This document shows, piece after piece, positions 42,803-54,785 of a DNA stretch of 64,000 nt (the stretch's first letter is position 1; every line of letters begins with the position of its first letter). The stretch lies in NCBI GenBank assembly GCA_014529385.2, contig CM043942.1, forward strand, positions 2,270,501 through 2,334,500, read 5' to 3'. Made by a program: the position numbers and the translations under genes. This DNA is from Adiantum capillus-veneris. Taxonomy: Eukaryota > Streptophyta > Polypodiopsida > Polypodiales > Pteridaceae. The notes under the pieces were generated by a model. That model was not told the DNA's origin and searched no databases. It saw only the letters and a program-made list of their open reading frames with translations.

Positions 42803-43053
42803 TGTGCGCTCCTTGCCGCACTGTCGAAGCAAGGGACTTGCCAATACACCGTATGCGAGCCAGAAACGGCTCCAAGCACACAACAAGCCTAAACTAGCAA
42901 GCTCAGGAAAACAAAGGGTGTGTCACTCACCGCTCTACGCTCGCCTTCGTGGTGGATTCCTCGCCGCGATGAAGAAGAAGCTGCAGTCGTGCCGCGCTCA
43001 ACCGCTTCGCCGCCATCGTGCCTTCGTAATGCTCGATCGCACACACACTCTCC

Positions 43054-43085
<32 letters not shown>

Positions 43086-43378
43086 AGGAGGTGAAGAAGA
43101 AGAAGATGGAGATGGAGCAAGAGCACTCTTCAATTGCACAAATGAGAGAATGAGTAAAAATTAGGTTTAGTTGGCTTTTATAGGAGCTCACCCCATTCAC
43201 ACTTGGGCGCCCATGCTTAACCAACTAATCCCTTGAATGTCCAAGTTAAAGTGCGCCTCTCATCGACGATCACTCTACCTTTCCCTATTGGACCGACAAG
43301 CCCGGTACCTGACTCTACCAAATACATAATACGCGTCCATCGTAGGTGATGGGTGTCCGTGTGCCGTGAGGGTTAACA
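42803..43378 (-). repeat. 3' LTR of A2
   Basis: Plus-strand TGTGCGCTCC...GGTTAACA. It differs from 51435-52006 at, for example, GAGCCAGAAACGG versus GAGCCACAAACGG and CCGCCATCG versus CCGCCGTCG, plus microsatellite length. The adjoining reversed polypurine tract is at 43379-43392. Confidence 0.9.
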
Positions 43379-44725
43379 TGCCCCCCTTCCTGATGTAGAT
43401 TCCGTCCTCGGAAGCTATTGAGTTGAAGCTGGTTCGTCGAGGTGGAAGAGCATTTGAGATGAATGTCCTTAGCCTTCTTCAGTCACTGCAAAATCAAACA
43501 ACATTGGCACAGTAATTGCATTCTCTTAAAGAGCATATGCAGTTTTAGGTAGACACATTGATTGGTAAAAGAATTTCAAACAATTTGGTAGCAATGAACA
43601 TTAAATTGCAATGTAATCAAATGCATAAACAGATGTAAAGGTAAAAAATTAAACAAGTCTGGGGTCACTAATTTGACGGTCGAAAGGCACTAGAGATCAA
43701 GTATTAATACCATGGGTAAGCTTCTTAATTTTCTCTGGTCAATTAAGTTGTTTAATCGCGAGAGCCAAGTATTCATGTTCAAGGGCTGACTAGAGGCTAT
43801 ATCTAGAAAACTTTGTAGTTAAGCTACCATAAAAGGAATTTCTCATGAAATCATCGCCTGACTGATTACTTTTTCTTTGACCCCCCAAGGTCTTTTCACA
43901 TTGATTCAATTATGATGTGGGTGCTTATTTTGTATGCCTTGGGTTTTTTGCTTCTCAAGGAAAAGCGCCCACACTGGGAACCTCTAGGGCTCTAGTACAA
44001 TAGGCGATACATGTGAGTGAAGTACCAAATCAAGCTGAGATTTCTCTTCCAGCTTAAAATTTTACATTGTGGCACTTTGATTTTTTGCTTGTTCATTTTC
44101 AACATTTTAATTTTGTAACTTTGGGGGGTCATATAACACTGTTACACTCCCCAGGCTCATCACATTAGTAAACTCCCTTTATAATACTTAAGCTAAAGGT
44201 CAATAGGGTTAAGCCCACTAGAAAGCCCTAGTACATTTCATACAATGCTGCCTAAATCGGATTAAGAACCTAAGTAACCATTGCTTATTAGGAAGGCATT
44301 CCCCATGGTATCAAGAGAAGATTTCTAATACCTAGCTTGGTCAAACTAGTTTAGTCGGACTGCTTGATTTTTAAACCTAGACAAGTGATTATGACAAAAC
44401 ATTACATTGAATTAAATGTTTGATACTAAGCAAATGCACTGAATAGTATGCTACCAATCACAATCAAAGTAGACAAACATGGATGCACAAAAGATAAGGG
44501 CAATGCTAATGGACAAGAAACACCTGTTTGTGTTGATGGTCGCGCTTGATTTGAAGGTTCTATGAAGGTCCAAATCCTATCAATAGCAACACACTCCTGT
44601 ACACACTAGGAAACAAAAGGAATACCTCCAGGAGGCACATCAGTGGGAAAAATTAAAACTCCTAAAAAACAAACTCAAAACACAATCTAGACCCCTAACC
44701 TACCTATCTGTCACCCCTTTTAGAA

Positions 44726-45157
44726 TCAAGGAAAGAGGATATTATATAAACCGGGTGGCCACCCTAAGGCTAGGCCTCTATCCTCATCATCTAGATAAAT
44801 AAAATCGTTGTCCGTGAGGCCATAGTCTTCCTCGGTCTCTATTAGTTCCTCTTCATCATCCTCTTGTGCAAGCATGCTAATCAAGAACCTCGTGATGCGT
44901 GGATACTCATCTTGTGCAAAAGAATAAGCATGTGCCATTGGAGACACATTCGCTACTGGGTAGGGATCACTAGTTAGCCATAGACGTATCAGCCATTCTA
45001 ACTCCTCAAAATTTCTCTCACATGCAAGGCTCTCTATCAAATCCCATTCGCAAGAAAGTATAGGGTAGCATACGTAGAACACTTGTTGAAAAGACAAGGG
45101 GTACCTTTCATCAAAAATAGAAGTGCATGCCTCTGGTGAAGTAGCCATTTCTGACAA
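44726..45157 (-). CDS. acidic hypothetical ORF, 143 aa, in A2 3' region
   Basis: A sense-strand ORF in the 2-kb region between the polyprotein stop and the 3' LTR. It starts MSEMATSPEACTSIFDERYP and ends GLYNILFP. It is rich in Glu/Asp and aromatic residues, with an acidic cluster at about 97-128 and a predicted-helical middle (WDLIESLACERNFEELEWL). It has no signal peptide or membrane segment and was not recognised. A1 has only about 180 bp of mostly unrelated sequence at this place, so it was either lost from A1 or gained by A2. Codon use and composition look protein-like, unlike the flanking AT-rich DNA. It could be an accessory protein or a captured host fragment. Confidence 0.45.
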   Translation of the reverse strand: MSEMATSPEACTSIFDERYPLSFQQVFYVCYPILSCEWDLIESLACERNFEELEWLIRLWLTSDPYPVANVSPMAHAYSFAQDEYPRITRFLISMLAQEDDEEELIETEEDYGLTDNDFIYLDDEDRGLALGWPPGLYNILFP

Positions 45158-45430
45158 GACAGATAGATTTGGTTAGGCCTTTAAAACATAAGAGTTGTTT
45201 TTGTGTGTTGCTTGAATTGACACGGTGAATTTGGACTTATATGTAAGATCTGATAGGGTGCTCTCTCATTGCTAGGCGCTCTTGCTCTTTACTATTTTTG
45301 TTTTTTTGTGAGTATAAGGCTATATATATACATTCCCTAAGATCGGAGATTAAGAGGTCAGGGAAAAAGGTTGAGAGGGAAGCAAGTGAATGATGGATGT
45401 CCACAAACACTCCCCCCTTCCTTGGGTAGA

Positions 45431-48400
45431 TCATACCGTTTGAAATGAGCTTGTCACCCTTTGAAACCAATTGTTCCAGTTGGTAATAGGTGAGGATTTT
45501 TGCCAGTAGTTTTCTATTACCCTAGGTGCCTCGTCAAGTTGCAAGGGTGGTAAGCTACTCTCCCAGGATCGAACTTGAAGTGGTTCATTAGGTGATTCTT
45601 GAACACTGGGAGGTGTGGATTCTTTGGTAGCTTCATGGAGGTCCACTACTATAGATGGAGGCGGTGTAGAAGCTTTTACTTCTATGGATGTATTACATGA
45701 GGAGCTAGAATCTTCATGGGACTCCCCCCTTCCTGAGCTAGGTGGAACAAATCGTTCTTTCTTTGGTACCCAAACTAGCTCGGGAGCGGGTGTGTAGCAT
45801 TCTGTGATTTTTTTCTTTCCACGATCATTGATTCGTTTTGGAACTACGGGATTGGGCTCACTTGCGTCAAGTGATAGGTAAGAGCACAATCTACGTTTTG
45901 GCACCCAGATTTGATCATTTCCTTGATAGTATCCTTGGGCTTCCAATAGTTGTTTAGGGATCCATCGCAACATTTTCTTACTTTTCTTGGAGCGAGTGAT
46001 ACGTTTCTTACAAGGCTTCTGTTTTTTAGCACTAGCTATGGTCACTAAAGAAGCTTTAGGGACCCACTTGTATGTTTTCTTCGTTACATTAGGATGAGTC
46101 TTGTCAGAAGCGATATGCATTGCTTGTAGCATATTTAAGGGTATATGCATTTCATCCCCCTCAGGTGTTACCCAGGTCGTCCCCCTATTTCCCCAAGTGT
46201 CTATGGTTGATGCTAGGTGGACCCAGTCTACATTGTCCGACTCAGTCATCCCAGGTAGGACATCCATATAAGGAGAATCTTTGCCAATGTCTGTATCCTT
46301 CTTACAAGTATAACAATATTGTAGTGGGGCCGAGTGAACTGTGGTGTCAGAGCGATGATCAATAATGGTTTTACTCCCTAAGGGGTGTACCTTACCAGTC
46401 ACCAAATCCACTCTAAGGACAGAGTCTTGGAATTGCCATCTTTACCACAATGTTAGTAACACTGAGGCGGGGTTTTCCCATGGATTCCCAACAATCTTTT
46501 GTAACGATGCTAACTCCCGCACCACCATCAAGAATTCCCTTTATAGTTAATCCCTTGGTAGTGATGGGTAGGGTCGCATTAGACTCGTCGCCTTCAAAAT
46601 ACTGCCCTAATTCGTTAATGGGTACCTCGATCACAGACTCGTGTCCATCTAAGTCAAGTGATTGCACATGATTTTCCTCATCAATCATAATCGAGTCAGG
46701 CCTATTTGGTTGCGCAAACTGCGGTAATCCCGTTCGTAGCTCTCCGTTAAGGAATGCTCGAAGTGCAAGGAATAACTCAGGATCTCCATACAGCTTTGCT
46801 ATGATCGTGGTTCGAACCTCAGAAGACATGAAGTCCACGAGTTTGGCAACATTCATTGGTGTTTTGCAGGGTGTAGGTCCTTGACTAGGAACTGGTGAGG
46901 ATGGAATCTCATATTCCTCAATGGGATCAGGTATTCCTTCGTTAAACATCCTTTCCAACAAGAAGGGTGTATGCTCACTTTCTGATGTCCCGTCCTCACT
47001 CCCTTCTTGGATGATACTAGATATGGCTAACGGTCTATGGTTCATGTGGGGTGGATGAACTTGCGTGGGAAACACTGTGTCATGAATTTTGATATGCATG
47101 GGTTCTGGTTCTAGTTTCCTTTGAGTCTCCTCCACTAAACCTCTTAGATGTTTCACCTGCTCAATCTCATCTACTGGGTTTGGGTACGTCCCAATCTTCT
47201 TTTTACGATTCTTCCCTTTTTGCCCCTGCGGTTTATCTTGGGGGTCTTGGATTGGATTTGGAAACACTTGTGGTGTTTTCAGAGACTCTTTATGATTTTC
47301 TCTTATTCGGTTTTCATTTGCTTCCATGTTACGGTTTTCTTTGTCGGTCTTTCCCTTTGTGGTATTGGTTCTAGTCTCCATTGTCTCGACTGAATCTGAA
47401 TCATCCTCGAGGTCATTCATATACACGGGGTCATCTCCTGTTCCTATGTTTGTTTTGGAACTTGGCTTTGAATTTTCCGTATTCTGTGACTTCTTCCTTC
47501 GTGTCTTCTTTTTCTTTGCTTGGATAACTGACGCGGTATCTCTCTCTTCGAGGATATGGCCTGGCCCTTGAAGCATGGACCTTGTAATCGCATAAGCGGG
47601 TGCGACGGGTGGTATTGGCGATGTCACACTAGCAATTTCAACCAAATTTAGGGGTGTGATTTTAGGCGCATTTGGGTTATAGGGGCATTGGGCAATCAAG
47701 TGATCTATGCCACAACGATTACATGTGAGTATTGGCATTGCAGACGTGCTCCCTTGATTCATTTGCATCTGTGCAGCATTCTTTTGCAGCCTAATAGGGC
47801 ACTCCGCTACTCGATGTGGTCCACCACACTCGTAGCATTGAAGAGGTGGCCTCCTAGCCTGGGTGTTGATATTTTGACCTCTGGATGCGAGAGCAGCAGC
47901 TTGATAAACCGGCTTGACTTGTCCCCAACAATCTTCCATGTAGTATATAGGACACTCTTCCAATGTATCAAGTCCGTAGGCAATACTAGTGTCTATTTCC
48001 TCCTCACAGCCATCTGCATAAGCATTTGATGGCTCGCAACCCACTTGGTTCATAGGGGCGACTCTTGGATGCGAGGGCTGCGGTCCTAGCACAGGAGGTG
48101 GTAACGGTGTAGCTTGTACAACATTTTGAGGTCTAGGGACCATGTGTTGCGGTAGTTGCTCAACAGGTGGAGTAGGCATCAATACAGGAGCTCGAGGCGC
48201 ATCCGTCCAGGCTACAGGTGGTCTATTTGCCATCATACGTTTGATCATTAAAGAATCCTTAGCTTGGTGACCATACCTACCACATGCGTTGCAAGTTCCA
48301 TTAAATTTCACTCTAAACGTAGGGCACTCACTAGTGCTATGTGGACCTAAGCAAATGGAACACCATTGTTGCTCCCTTCTTGGATACATGTGACTATTTT

Positions 48401-50410
48401 GAGGGGGTCGGTTATCCTTAAGAGACTCTTGGATTGCCTTGGTGAGGTCTGTCAAGAATGTCTCAAATACCTTTGGCTCATTGGCAATGGGCTTTGCAGT
48501 CATGGGTTCATACTCAATGGCTTGTGAGCTAGTGGACCTCGTGTCAATAGACACCCTCATGCCTGCTATCATCCAGTTGTCCTCTAATTGGATTGCATTG
48601 GCAGTGACATCTTCCCAGGTTGTGATACCTCTAATCACTAGTCCATTATAGATTCCTTCATTCCTCAACCCTCGAATGAATCGATCAAGCAGTTGGTTAT
48701 TGTTGAAGCGCTCATTTACAGGGCAGCGAGAGTTTAAGTGCTTTAGACGACTAATGAAGTCCCTTACTGACTCTCCTTCCTTACGTTCGGCCTTCTGTAG
48801 CTGAGATGCTACACCCCAAAGCACACCTTCTCGTATGTACTCCTTTAGAAACAACCTTCGAAGGGTAGGGTAGATTGTTTTCTCGTCCACCCTTAGGGTC
48901 CTATACCAATCTCCAGCCTTCCCACTTAATGTCAAGCTTAAGGCATTGCACTTATGTAGTTCGTTGCGTTCCCCTAAGGAATCACATACTTGTTCAAACA
49001 CTTCAATGTGTTTCCTAGCATCTTCGTCCACATTGAATTTTTGCGTGAGTTTGGCAATTTGTACTGCCTTACTTCTAGGCTCTCTATCAGATGCGTGACG
49101 CATATTTTCCGCGATAGATCGACCTATGGTTTGAGCAAACGCTGCCAAGTCACCTATGTGAGGAGGCAGGGCCGGTGGAGGTACTCTTGGAATCATATGT
49201 GGGAGAGGAACGGGTACCGGTCTTGGCATATGTGTGGATGATGCAGGATATGGAACATAACCGGGCATAGGTCCACTCGGATAAGAGCTAGGGAGCGGCA
49301 CTCGAGGAGCATAAGCAAGTGGTACAATTGGAGGTGGGGGGCCATGTGTGCATAAGGGGCTAGAGGCACATATGGTCGAGGCCCCATATTAGGTACTACA
49401 ACACTAGGTAGTGGCACTGCGCTAACCGTAGATGTCATCGGTACATTCTCTGTTAGGCTTATCCCTGGAGTGAGCACTGTGTTTTCCTTAATAGAGGGTT
49501 GAGCCAAGTTAGAAAAGTTTTCGCTCGGAGGCTCAGATTGCATAGAGACCCCAGGTGAAATGACGTAAGATGGGTCCATGGGGCTCATTAGAGGAGTCTC
49601 CATTTGTGATAGAGTAGGCTGTTGAGCCTTGCTCGTATCCAGAAATCTCATGGGGCCAGTTGAAAGTATATTTACCCCTCGGTTTTGCCTTTCTAATTGA
49701 ATAATGCCATGGATAACATTACAGATCATTTTCTGTTGATCTTCGATGCTCGTGGCACTAGAGGTGGATTGTACAATCTCTATCCATCCTACATGGTAGG
49801 CGTGGCCAGAGTGTAGATCCGTCAACACCTCAGTGTGGAGGTCGTATGTCCAATGATCATTAATGAACAATCCTTCTAGAGTCGACGTGTTAACGATTTC
49901 TTGTGAGGTAGAAGCAATGTTGCTCCCCGTGGTTTTACTTGTCACCAACGGTACTCTAGAGGGAACTTCTGAAGGAGGCAGCTCAACAGGGCCTTCTTGG
50001 TAAGAAGTTGGTAGGATATCCACATGGACACTCTTTGGGGGTGTGGGGTCCACGTGCGATGTGAAAGGAGAGTCCACTTCCCCACCCCCTTCGTGTGCTT
50101 CATTTGCATCAGGTTTCGAGCGAGTAGCTCTACCTAATGTTTCCATGAAACGGCTAAACATACTAGTACTAGGCTGTGGAGCTTCGGGAGGTGCATGGCC
50201 TTCTCTTTCAGTGTTTTGGGTAGGGTATGCTTCCATGATTTCTGAGTCGGAGGAGGAATCACTAGCGGCTATTTTAGGGTCTTGGGTGGTGCTACCTTGT
50301 GTCCCCGCTGAGGGTCTAGATCCTATCGTGGATGGGTAATGGGTGTCCGTATGAATAGAGGCACTCTCAATATGATCGTGTTCTAGCACCCGCCCAGAGC
50401 GTAAGTGCAT
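45431..50410 (-). pseudogene. gag-protease polyprotein of A2, broken
   Basis: Closely similar to A1's 1726-aa product but in three pieces: 50410-49193, 49301-46413 and 46411-45431. The first break is a net loss of one base in a C run near 49340. The second is a 194-bp deletion at about 46432, corresponding to A1 12405-12598, bounded in A1 by GCAA direct repeats. It removes the part of the protease after the active site, including the ILGRPFM strand. The second zinc knuckle has lost its last Cys (GHQAKDS for GHQAKDC). The D-G-G active site, the other knuckles and the WxPK motifs are kept. Confidence 0.88.
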
Positions 50411-51412
50411 GTGCTTCTGATACCCTAAGGTGTCAAAAAGCTGCTCTAGGAGGCCTTGTGACTAGTTTTTAGATTGTTTTTTGTTTGTTTTTTTGCTAGA
50501 TTTTTTAGAGCGTGTCGTGGAATGGGCCGTGTGATAGCTCGAAACGAGCGTATCGGTCAGAGGGTCGTGCCGTGCTTTACAGCCCTCTGTTTGGTCACTC
50601 TATGCCCTCAGAATCCCTAAAACTGTCAATTTTCAGTAGGGAACTAGGCCCAAACTAGAAAGTCTAAGGGTGCAAGTGGGAAGAGAAAGGAGGAGAGTGG
50701 AGGACTTGTCCCACATCCTCTCATTCTCTCTTGAGGGAGTAGGGTATATATATAAGAGTGAGTCTAGTATATATCATAAGACTGAGGCCTGGGCCTGGGC
50801 CTGGGCTTGGGAAAATGATCCCGATCTATCTTTTATACAAACCAACCCGTCTGTTTTAAGAGTCACGTTTTTTATTTTCGAAAAATTTAGCCGCCCGCTC
50901 GCTCGCGTTTTTTTTTTTTTTTTTTTTTTTTTAAGAAAATATTTTTTCCCGGGAATTTTTTTTTCTTTTTCTTTTTGGTGCAGAAAATACAGAAATTGAA
51001 AACGCAGATATGCAAAAGTTGCAGAAAACGCGGATATGCAGAAATTTCAGAAAACGCAGAAATTGAAAAACCGCAGATATGCAGAAAATTGAAAGACGCA
51101 GAAATGCAGAAATTGCATAAAATTGCAGAAATTGCAGGAAAAAACGCAGAAATTGCAGAAAATGCAGAAATTGCAGAAAATTAAAAAAACGCAGAAATGC
51201 AGAAAATTGCAGAAATTGAAAACGCCGAACTTGAAAATGCAGAAATTGCGGAAATTGAAAAAACGCAGACAATAGCAGAAATTGAAACTTGACAGCAAAT
51301 GCAGAAAACGCAAAAAACAGAAATCTCCACACACTCCTTCCCTGCCTTTCCTATGATAGAAATTGCACCACAAGGAAGCGTAAAGTGCTAACCGAGCTTA
51401 GTGTAGGGCATA
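50411..51412 (-). other. A2 leader with expanded GCAGAAATTG-type repeat
   Basis: About 1.0 kb versus about 0.7 kb in A1. The extra length is at about 50931-51310, where short units such as GCAGAAATTGAAAA, GCAGAAAACGC and ATGCAGAAA recur dozens of times on the plus strand, next to a T run at about 50909-50932. A1 has only a few of these motifs (about 7815-7905). Confidence 0.8.
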
Positions 51413-51430
51413 TCCCCGGCAGCGGCGCCA
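51413..51430 (-). other. primer binding site of A2
   Basis: Reverse of TCCCCGGCAGCGGCGCCA, the same tRNA-Asp-type site as A1 (7704-7721), four bases from the 5' LTR. Confidence 0.78.
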
Positions 51431-51434
51431 AAAA

Positions 51435-52006
51435 TGTGCGCTCCTTGCCGCACTGTCGAAGCAAGGGACTTGCCAATACACCGTATGCGAGCCACAAACG
51501 GCTCCAAGCACACAACAAGCCTAAACTAGCAAGCTCAGGAAAACAAAGGGTGTGTCACTCACCGCTCTACGCTCGCCTTCGTGGTGGATTCCTCGCCGCG
51601 ATGAAGAAGAAGCTGCAGTCGTGCCGCGCTCAACCGCTTCGCCGCCGTCGTGCCTTCGTAATGCTCGATCGCACACACACTCTCCCTCTCTCTCTCTCTC
51701 TCACACACACACAAGGAGGTGAAGAAGAAGAAGATGGAGATGGAGCAAGAGCACTCTTCAATTGCACAAATGAGAGAATGAGTAAAAATTAGGTTTAGTT
51801 GGCTTTTATAGGAGCTCACCCCATTCACACTTGGGCGCCCATGCTTAACCAACTAATCCCTTGAATGTCCAAGTTAAAGTGCGCCTCTCATCGACGATCA
51901 CTCTACCTTTCCCTATTGGACCGACAAGCCCGGTACCTGACTCTACCAAATACATAATACGCGTCCATCGTAGGTGATGGGTGTCCGTGTGCCGTGAGGG
52001 TTAACA
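51435..52006 (-). repeat. 5' LTR of A2
   Basis: Matches 42803-43378 and the A1 LTRs in reverse. The TATA box on the minus strand is at 51803-51811. Followed by target duplication AAGTC. Confidence 0.9.
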
Positions 52007-53071
52007 AAGTCTTACAATAAGTTAGTTAGTGATTCATATAGCTAAACATGTCAGAATTTTGTAGAGTAAATTTTAAATTCTAGGTTTTCTCAACCTACGA
52101 TTCATAATTTGAACTCGAATATCTTAAATAATGAGTGATGGTTAAAGAAAATTCAACTGCTGAGGGCGAGCTTTTTGAAATGGGGCCTCTAAACCCAAAC
52201 CAATGGGCCTACCCTCACAAAATGTTTGTAAAGAGGTACGCACACTACTTGGGGCACCACCTTCTTTTGGGAGTGGAGAAGGAAACCAATCAAAATAATA
52301 CTTGCACTCACCCACTCAAGCAACACACTTTGAAAACCCCCTTACTCTATATACACTTTGGACACTTGAACACCATCAACGATTATGCAACCCAATGTTG
52401 TGCATCAAATGAAATATGCAATTTGTGGAATAGCATTCACCTTCTCCCCATAAGAATACCCATAATACATCCAAACTCCTCCTCTCTCAAGCACTCATCA
52501 AAAAATCATGCGCACAAGACTTGCCTCTCAAACACACAAGAGAATCACTTACATCAAACTAGCACACTTTGCATAGAGAGCTCATCTCCATCTATGCAAT
52601 GCCGTGACACAAATAAAATCACCATGAGAGGTAGCCACATGCATATGTAATGAAGCAAAAGAGAGTTGGAGTGAGAAATTTCTTTAGACCAATTGAATAA
52701 GTGTGGAGAAACAAACCAATGGTAAATTGAGAATAGAACACTTACTTGATTTCTCGCACATCTTTTAAGGGGAGGACAGACGCTGGCTAACCATCACGAA
52801 TTGCGACACTTGAAAGTTTTGAAGATGATTTAATGATCATTAACATAACCATCAGAGAGATCATGATGTATTTACAAGTTATTGAGGTGCTACAAATGAT
52901 TTATTGGGTTGATGGAGTAAGAGATTGTAGAATAGAAAGAGTGGAGGATAGAGTTGCACTTCCTCCAAAGACGAGGGAGAATGTGAAAGAGGGAGAGTTG
53001 GGGTTTTCTCTACTACTGATCAAGAAACAACATTGAGTTGAAAATATAGGTGTGTGTCCTTGAGTCTCTCC
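52007..53071. other. unassigned sequence, partly chromovirus LTR
   Basis: The part adjoining the CACTA element should continue the LTR at 60001-61202 (the CACTA target duplication TCC joins them), so on the minus strand it would be that LTR's transcribed R-U5 part. How far the LTR reaches toward 52012 is unknown. The plus-strand ORF at 52135-52650 is His/Ser/Thr-rich, has no motif and includes a TATA-like CTCTATATACAC (about 52344-52355); I do not call it a gene. Confidence 0.4.
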
Positions 53072-53125
53072 CACTACAAGAGGCTATTCATATTAGCGAC
53101 GCTCAAAAAAAAAATTCTCGGCATC

Positions 53126-53171
53126 GCTATGAGCGTCGCAAATTTACAAGTAAATTTGCGACGCTCATAGC
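53126..53171. repeat. perfect 22-bp inverted repeat near the left CACTA end
   Basis: The arms 53126-53147 and 53150-53171 are exact reverse complements with a 2-bp spacer and contain the subterminal motif GCTATGAGCGTCGC. They can form a strong hairpin or offer symmetric binding sites for the element's DNA-binding protein (inference). Confidence 0.85.
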
Positions 53172-53254
53172 GACGCCGGCTAGGCTAAAAAAAATAACAA
53201 AGAGCGCCCAAAAACTCAGATCTCAGATCTGAGTTTTTCGGCGCCCTCAAGCAA

Positions 53255-53298
53255 GGAGCAAGTAACGCTCTCCCTCTCTCTCCCTCTCTCTTTCTTCT

Positions 53299-53340
<42 letters not shown>

Positions 53341-53402
53341 AGAGGAAGGAGAGCCAGGTATGCTCCTTCCCTCTCCTCACTCTCATGTTCCCTTCCCCTC
53401 TT

Positions 53403-53459
<57 letters not shown>

Positions 53460-53466
53460 TAGTGTT

Positions 53467-53506
<40 letters not shown>

Positions 53507-53730
53507 TACAAACATAAACAAAAACGCTCACACACATACATAAACAAAGAATGCACACACACATTGAGAGAGGAAAAGAGAGAGAGAGCATGCATAAACA
53601 AAAAACGCACACATTGAGAGAGGCAAAGAGAGAGAGAACATGCATAAACAAAAAACGCACACATTGAGAGAGGAAAAGAGAGAGAAAACATGCATAAACA
53701 AAAAAACGCACACACATTCAGAGAGAAAGA
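53255..53730. repeat. microsatellites and approximately 50-bp repeat in CACTA
   Basis: Contains CT runs, a CA run at about 53298-53335, a CT then CA run at about 53400-53459 and a GA run at about 53470-53502. About three to four units of roughly 50 bp follow (ATGCATAAACAAAAAACGCA plus CACATTGAGAGAGG). The ORFs here are repeat read-through. Confidence 0.85.
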
Positions 53731-53934
53731 GAGAGAAACTAATTTAACGTCATAGGAAACTAATTAAAATTAAAAGACCTAAAGATCTAGCCGACGAGGA
53801 GTTGAACTCAAGACCTATTATTCAAGAGGGAAATGGCATAACCAATCTATCATACTTGGCATGGGTGATAGAAAGGTTATACCATTTATCTCTTTTTATT
53901 GGCACACACATCCACACACGCGCACACACACAAG

Positions 53935-54725
53935 AAGAAGAGAGTTATAACGTCGTAGGAAACTATCCTAAAAGACATTAAAGATTAGGTTAGATTTAGA
54001 CTTACGTTAAATTAGATTTAGGTTTATTTAAGTTAAATTAGATTAGATTTAGGTTTATTTTTAGTTAGATTTACGTTTATTTACGCTAGATTTAGATTTA
54101 TGTTATATTAGATTAGATTTAGGTTTCCATAGACTGCGATGCCTGCATGAAGCGGGTGAAGAAAGCCCTCAATGGAATATAGGGTATTGCTGCCTTCACT
54201 CATGGTGGGCTCCATCAATCCAAAAGTACTGGTGAAATGTCTTCAGAAGATAGGGACGAAGGTGGATCTTCAGGGTGGCAAGAGTCACTACATCCCCGAA
54301 AATGACCATCTAGACAACCTCTAGTCATTCAACAGCAACTTCAAAGTTAGTAACAAGAGCAAGAACGGTCCAAAGAGCCAATTGCTGTCGTCAAATGTGG
54401 ATGGAGATGAGGCAGCGTCACCGCCGGAAGTTAACTCTCACATCTTTAGTGATGAGAATGCCAACTCTTGCCGAGTTATGTGAAAAATTATGTGTTAAAT
54501 CAGTTTTAAGGTTCTTATAATCCCTGTTAGTTTAGTTCTTTGTTTTTAATCCCTGTTAGTTTAGTTCTTTGTTTTTAATATAACATAATTTACGTTAGAT
54601 TTAGATTTATGTTATATTAAGGTTCTTATAATCCCTGTTAGTTTAGTTCTTTGTTTTTAATATAACATAATTTACGTTAGATTTAGATTTATGTTATATT
54701 AGATTAGACTTAGGTTTACTTAGGT

Positions 54726-54785
<60 letters not shown>

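Larger units (their letters stand above)
42803..52006 (-). mobile_element. Element A2: second copy of the pol-less family A
   Basis: A 9204-bp minus-strand element flanked by the perfect 5-bp target duplication AAGTC (42798-42802 and 52007-52011). LTRs are 576 bp (42803-43378, 3') and 572 bp (51435-52006, 5') with at least two substitutions between them, so it is somewhat older than A1. The primer site (51413-51430), polypurine tract and polyprotein layout match A1. Differences are a 1-bp frameshift and a 194-bp deletion in the polyprotein, an expanded repeat in the leader, and extra 3' sequence with a 143-codon ORF. It again has no RT or integrase. Confidence 0.9.

Noticed and set aside
52135-52650. 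171-aa plus-strand ORF
   Set aside because: Biased to His, Ser, Thr and Asn, no motif, includes a TATA-like sequence; better explained as LTR or non-coding DNA.
53216-53717. Several ORFs with long Ser-Leu or Cys-Val runs
   Set aside because: Pure read-through of CT, CA and GA microsatellites.
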